Shown here: in pieces, positions 6,896 through 9,771 of the stretch
Position numbering within the stretch: position 1 is the stretch's first letter
Layout: each line of letters begins with the position of its first letter
Source of the DNA: an uncultured Erysipelotrichaceae bacterium
GTDB taxonomy: Bacteria; Bacillota_I; Bacilli_A; Erysipelotrichales; Coprobacillaceae
Assembly: GCA_900550005.1 (NCBI GenBank)
Contig: URQL01000052.1
Span: forward strand, 1-9,771
Length of the DNA stretch: 9,771 nucleotides
Direction of reading: 5' to 3'
Position numbers and translations under genes: made by a program
The notes under the pieces: generated by a model
What the model was told of the DNA's origin: nothing
Databases searched by the model: none
What the model saw: only the letters and a program-made list of their open reading frames with translations

Positions 6896-7492
6896 TTAAT
6901 CCCCTTCCTTTAACCAGCGATAAAATGTGGATACGCTAATATTGAGTTGCTTTGCGGCCTTTTTTGCTGTAATACTTTTATTTTGATACCCTTCAATAAT
7001 TTCATGTAAATCGTCCGGTTTGGGTATCGAAGGAGCACCAAATTGCACACCTCTTAATTTGGCAGCTTCAATCCCTTCTGCTTGTCTTCTTTTAATCATA
7101 TTTCTTTCATTTTCAGCTACAAAACTTAAAAGTTGTAAAACAAGATCAGATATAAATGTTCCAAGTAGATCTTTAGATAAAGTTGTATTTAATAATGGCA
7201 TATCTAAAACAATAAGGTCAACACCTACGTTTTTAGTTAACCATTTCCATTGTTCAATGATTTCCTCATAATTTCTTCCTAATCGATCAATTGAATGAAT
7301 ATAAAGAATATCCCCTGGTCTTAATTGTTTAAGTAATGCTTGATAAGCAGGACGATTAAAATTTTTCCCACTCATTTTATCAATATAATAATTTTCTTTA
7401 GGGATAGTGTACGATTTTAACGCTAAAATTTGTCGATCTTCATTTTGATCTTTTGAAGAAACACGTATATATGCATATTCTTGATGATTCAT
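6896..7492 (-). CDS. Small serine recombinase (resolvase/invertase family)
   Basis: The 198-aa protein has an N-terminal resolvase catalytic domain and a C-terminal helix-turn-helix. All five key active-site residues of gamma-delta resolvase are present with a constant shift of two: Arg10, Ser12 (nucleophile, in YIRVSSKDQ), Arg47, Arg70 and Arg73 (IDRLGR). The long E-helix (AENERNMIKRRQAEGI, about 126-141) leads to GVQFGAP and a Hin-like helix-turn-helix at about 174-194 (ITAKKAAKQLNISVSTFYRWL). The protein looks active and full length. It breaks and rejoins DNA at short crossover sites, which I cannot identify here. No transposase or IS ends surround it. The SD AAAGGGGG is six bases before the ATG but lies inside an inverted repeat. 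Resolvase versus invertase cannot be decided. Confidence 0.93.
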   Translation of the reverse strand: MNHQEYAYIRVSSKDQNEDRQILALKSYTIPKENYYIDKMSGKNFNRPAYQALLKQLRPGDILYIHSIDRLGRNYEEIIEQWKWLTKNVGVDLIVLDMPLLNTTLSKDLLGTFISDLVLQLLSFVAENERNMIKRRQAEGIEAAKLRGVQFGAPSIPKPDDLHEIIEGYQNKSITAKKAAKQLNISVSTFYRWLKEGD

Positions 7493-7498
7493 AAAATT

Positions 7499-7521
7499 CC
7501 CCCTTTAAAATTTAAAGGAGG
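7499..7521 (-). promoter_or_regulatory. Inverted repeat enclosing the recombinase ribosome binding site
   Basis: Arms CCCCCTTTAAA (7499-7509) and TTTAAAGGAGG (7511-7521) are inverted around a single A, with one mismatch in DNA that becomes a G-U pair in the - strand RNA. In that RNA, CCUCCUUUAA can pair with UUAAAGGGGG over 10 bp around a three-base loop, burying the whole SD. It could be a translational lock or a protein-binding operator. Confidence 0.5.
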
Positions 7522-7530
7522 AATAAAGCG

Positions 7531-7551
7531 AAAGTCCCCAAAGGGGACTTT
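7531..7551 (-). terminator. Hairpin after gpmI, probable weak terminator
   Basis: A perfect 9-bp stem AAAGTCCCC / GGGGACTTT with a three-base loop lies two bases after the gpmI stop. On the - strand it is followed by an interrupted T stretch (CGCTTTATT), so termination may be partial and read-through into the recombinase is likely. Confidence 0.6.
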
Positions 7552-7553
7552 AA

Positions 7554-9068
7554 TTATTTAACTAAGACATCTCCAGTCATTTCTTCAGGAACTTTTAATC
7601 CTAATAAAGTAATGATTGTAGGAGCTAAATCTCCTAATTTTCCGCCTTCTTTTAATTCTAAATGAGAATTAGTAACGATTAATGGAACATCATTTGTTGT
7701 ATGGGCAGTAAATGGATTTCCTTCTTCATCTAATAATTTTTCACTGTTACCATGGTCAGCAGTAATTAACATTGTACCACCTAATTCAGCTACTTTTTCG
7801 TAAACTTCACCAACACATTCATCAACTGCACTTACCGCTTTGATTGCAGCAGGTATGACACCAGTGTGTCCAACCATGTCACAGTTAGCAAAGTTAACAA
7901 TAACAACATCGTGAATGTCTTTATCTAATTCAGCAAGTAATTTATCTTTAACTTCATAAGCAGACATTTCTGGTTGTAAATCATATGTAGCTACTTTTGG
8001 TGAGTTAACTAAAACACGAGTAGCTCCTTCGATTTCTTTATCAAATCCACCATCTAAGAAGAAAGTAACATGAGCATATTTTTCAGTTTCAGCAATTCTA
8101 AGTTGAGTTAACCCTTGGCTTGATAAATAATCACCTAAAGTATTTGTAAGTGTTGGTAATGCAAAAGCAATTTCACCATTAACTGTATCTGCATATTTCA
8201 TCATACATACAAAATCTAAGTTTTTAGGTTGATTTTCTGGTTTATAATCATAAACATCAGCAGTTAAAACGTTAGCCATTTGGATTGCTCTATCTGGTCT
8301 AAAGTTAGCAAAAATTACAGCATCGTTATCAGAAATTTGTCCATCTACTGTTTCATTGTATCCAGGAATCACAAATTCATCAAATACTTCATTTTTATAA
8401 CTTTCATCAATGTAAGCAATAGGATCACTGAAAGATTCACCTTTATGATTAACCATAGCTTGATAAGCTAAGTCTAAACGTTCAAAACGTTTATCACGAT
8501 CCATTGCATAATAACGTCCAGAAACAGATGCAATTTTACCTACACCGATTTCTTCCATTCTAACTAATAATTCTTCAACAAATGATTTAGCACTATCTGG
8601 TGCAACATCTCTACCATCTAAGAAAGCATGAACATAAACTTCAGTTAATCCTTGTTCTTTTGCTAATTGTAATAAAGCATAGATATGTTCATTTGATGAG
8701 TGAACACCACCATTTGATAATAATCCCATAATATGGAATTTAGAGTTATTCTTTTTCGCATGTTCAATTGCATGTAAGAATTTTTCATTTTTAAAGAATT
8801 CACCATCTTTAACAGCTTTATTAATTAAAGTTAAAGATTGATAAACAATTCTACCAGCACCAATATTCATATGTCCTACTTCAGAGTTACCCATTTGTCC
8901 TTCTGGAAGTCCAACAGCTTCTCCACAAGCTTTAATTGTTGTTGTAGGATACATGCACATTAAATCATCTAAGTTAGGTGTATTTGCTAGACGAACAGCA
9001 TTTCCTTCTAATGTATTACTTAATCCGTATCCATCTAAGATACAAAGTACGATTGGTCTTTTTTTCAT
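7554..9068 (-). CDS. gpmI: 2,3-bisphosphoglycerate-independent phosphoglycerate mutase
   Basis: Manganese-dependent glycolytic enzyme interconverting 3- and 2-phosphoglycerate in the cytosol. The 504 aa are close to the usual 505-515. The catalytic set known from the Bacillus enzyme is intact: Asp12, nucleophile Ser62 (MGNSEVGH), His123, Arg153-Asp154 (DGRD), Arg185, Arg191, Arg257 and Arg260 (FRPDR), Lys330, Asp397, His401, Asp438-His439 (TADHGNSE) and His456. The ATG at 9068 has AGGAGG nine bases upstream and a good promoter behind it. In many Bacillota gpmI sits with other glycolytic genes (tpiA, pgk, eno); here it stands apart from them within the window, beside small unrelated genes. Confidence 0.98.
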   Translation of the reverse strand: MKKRPIVLCILDGYGLSNTLEGNAVRLANTPNLDDLMCMYPTTTIKACGEAVGLPEGQMGNSEVGHMNIGAGRIVYQSLTLINKAVKDGEFFKNEKFLHAIEHAKKNNSKFHIMGLLSNGGVHSSNEHIYALLQLAKEQGLTEVYVHAFLDGRDVAPDSAKSFVEELLVRMEEIGVGKIASVSGRYYAMDRDKRFERLDLAYQAMVNHKGESFSDPIAYIDESYKNEVFDEFVIPGYNETVDGQISDNDAVIFANFRPDRAIQMANVLTADVYDYKPENQPKNLDFVCMMKYADTVNGEIAFALPTLTNTLGDYLSSQGLTQLRIAETEKYAHVTFFLDGGFDKEIEGATRVLVNSPKVATYDLQPEMSAYEVKDKLLAELDKDIHDVVIVNFANCDMVGHTGVIPAAIKAVSAVDECVGEVYEKVAELGGTMLITADHGNSEKLLDEEGNPFTAHTTNDVPLIVTNSHLELKEGGKLGDLAPTIITLLGLKVPEEMTGDVLVK

Positions 9069-9094
9069 TTAAATATTCCTCCTATATGTTTCAT

Positions 9095-9123
9095 ATTATA
9101 CCTAGTTTAGCATAAAAATTCAA
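9095..9123 (-). promoter_or_regulatory. Sigma-A-type promoter of gpmI
   Basis: On the - strand: TTGAAT (-35; 9118-9123), a 17-base spacer, then a perfect TATAAT (-10; 9095-9100). It lies 27 bases before the ATG with the AGGAGG SD (9078-9083) between. A small inverted repeat ATATG-TTT-CATAT (9084-9096) overlaps the end of the -10 and could be an operator or leader hairpin, or chance. Confidence 0.8.
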
Positions 9124-9151
9124 ATAGTTACGCATTATTTCCCAAGAAAAC

Positions 9152-9337
9152 TTAACGATGATGTTTTTGTTCTTTTTGTAAATACATCCCTAAAACCACA
9201 AAACCAAACGCCCAATAATTTTGTAGTAATAAAGTCACTTGATCAGCTAAACTTTTAAATTCACTCGTTTGTAACATTAGGATGAAAAAGCCAAGTAAAA
9301 TTAAAAACATACCCAAATCTTTTTTTATTTTTTTCAT
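9152..9337 (-). CDS. Small two-helix membrane protein, hypothetical
   Basis: Sixty-one aa: a basic N-terminus (MKKIKKDLG), a first hydrophobic helix at about residues 9-23, a polar loop with SEFKSLADQ, a second helix at about 39-53, and a basic tail ending KHHR. Positive charges at both ends predict a hairpin with both termini in the cytoplasm. The gene is credible because AAAGGGG lies five bases before the ATG and the predicted protein is well formed. No family is recognised. It lies 44 bases after the stop of the partial gene to its right, so the two may be co-transcribed. No clear terminator follows before the gpmI promoter. Confidence 0.65.
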   Translation of the reverse strand: MKKIKKDLGMFLILLGFFILMLQTSEFKSLADQVTLLLQNYWAFGFVVLGMYLQKEQKHHR

Positions 9338-9367
9338 AAGTACCCCTTTTTTATCCTAACTTACTTA

Positions 9368-9394
9368 CATTAGAAATGTTGTCATTGTATGACA
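9368..9394 (-). other. Two small hairpins at the end of the partial gene
   Basis: On the - strand TGTCAT-ACA-ATGACA (9380-9394, containing the TGA stop) is followed by ACATT-TCT-AATGT (9368-9380), sharing one base. Neither has a T run, so they are poor Rho-independent terminators. Possibly an mRNA processing structure, or chance in AT-rich DNA. Confidence 0.25.
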
Positions 9395-9771
9395 CTTTTA
9401 GCAAATTTTAATAATTCAATTAGATGAATCTCTTCCTCTCCTTTTCTTGAATAAACTTTAATCATTTCCTCATTAGTATCATAAATAAACTTAGCTGAAT
9501 GAATAAGTGCATTAATATCTACACGTAAATGTTCAGGAATCGTTATATAATTGTTTTCAGACATCTTCCTAAGTAAAATAGCCATTAACGCAAGAGCTAT
9601 TTCTAAATCAAAATAACTTTCTTCTAAATCTTGTTGAACATAATCCAACCCAATCTTTTCCATACTTAGATAAATTTTATCAATATGATTGGTAATCATT
9701 TCCACATTATTAATACTTTCTTCTAAATTATCTAAAAAACATTGCTCTTTTACTTTACGTTTTTCTTTTTT
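9382..9771 (-). CDS. Unknown helical protein, start beyond the right edge of the window
   Basis: The frame is open from the window edge to a TGA at 9382-9384: at least 129 residues. A GTG at 9705 exists but has no SD, and the sequence before it (a Lys/Arg-rich KKEKRKVKEQ stretch, then NLEESINN) reads as continuous protein, so I treat the gene as 5'-partial. It is acidic, predicted mostly alpha-helical, with a hydrophobic patch ALALMAILL and no signal peptide, cofactor motif or family that I recognise. It is the only gene here that ends in TGA, showing that TGA is a stop in this organism. Function unknown. Confidence 0.6.
   Translation of the reverse strand, partial: KKEKRKVKEQCFLDNLEESINNVEMITNHIDKIYLSMEKIGLDYVQQDLEESYFDLEIALALMAILLRKMSENNYITIPEHLRVDINALIHSAKFIYDTNEEMIKVYSRKGEEEIHLIELLKFAKSVIQ

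Noticed and set aside
6389..7553. Insertion sequence or transposon around the serine recombinase
   Set aside because: No terminal inverted repeats, target duplications or transposase were found. The C-terminal helix-turn-helix also differs from IS607-type recombinases, where it is N-terminal.
7493..7553. res site or invertible segment upstream of the recombinase
   Set aside because: Only 61 bases separate it from gpmI, and no second inverted copy of the repeat was seen elsewhere in the window.
9380..9394. Hairpin as terminator of the partial right-edge gene
   Set aside because: Only a 6-bp stem with no T run; kept as a low-confidence structure instead.
1..9771. CRISPR array, tRNA, rRNA, known riboswitch, or recoded TGA
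   Set aside because: No spaced repeats, cloverleaf, or conserved riboswitch core was seen. Trp is encoded by TGG and TGA is used as a stop at 9382.

Overview
The window is AT-rich, gene-dense bacterial DNA with Gram-positive-style Shine-Dalgarno (SD) sequences (AGGAGG, AAAGGGG). The coding proteins look like low-GC Bacillota. An oxygen-sensitive class III ribonucleotide reductase with its activase points to an anaerobic or facultative anaerobe. A gut-type lineage such as Erysipelotrichia is plausible, but that is an impression from the protein sequences and no marker gene proves it. TGG encodes Trp and one gene ends in TGA, so the code appears standard. No rRNA, tRNA, CRISPR array or complete insertion sequence was seen, and no gap between genes exceeds 300 bases.

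Layout. (1) Positions 1-3948 are on the + strand: the 3' part of nrdD, then nrdG overlapping it by one base, a terminator, and a 12-helix MATE efflux pump with its own terminator. (2) From 3990 to the right edge all genes lie on the - strand, convergent with the first block. Read in transcription order from the right edge they are: a partial helical protein of unknown function; a 61-aa two-helix membrane protein; gpmI (glycolytic phosphoglycerate mutase) from a strong sigma-A-like promoter; a small serine recombinase directly abutting a thioredoxin-like lipoprotein; a glycosylasparaginase coupled to a CutC-family protein behind a good promoter with a palindrome over its -10; and a tandem pair of zinc-ribbon, single-helix membrane proteins.

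How they fit together. NrdD and NrdG form the anaerobic dNTP-synthesis system. GpmI is core glycolysis. Glycosylasparaginase and CutC are one base apart and probably form a transcription unit for breakdown of GlcNAc-Asn linkages. The recombinase and thioredoxin lipoprotein share a TAA/ATG junction and a leader that can fold over the recombinase SD. Most of the window is ordinary housekeeping. The parts worth a second look are the recombinase/lipoprotein unit and its leader, the CutC-glycosylasparaginase pairing with its operator-like palindrome, and the duplicated zinc-ribbon membrane proteins.
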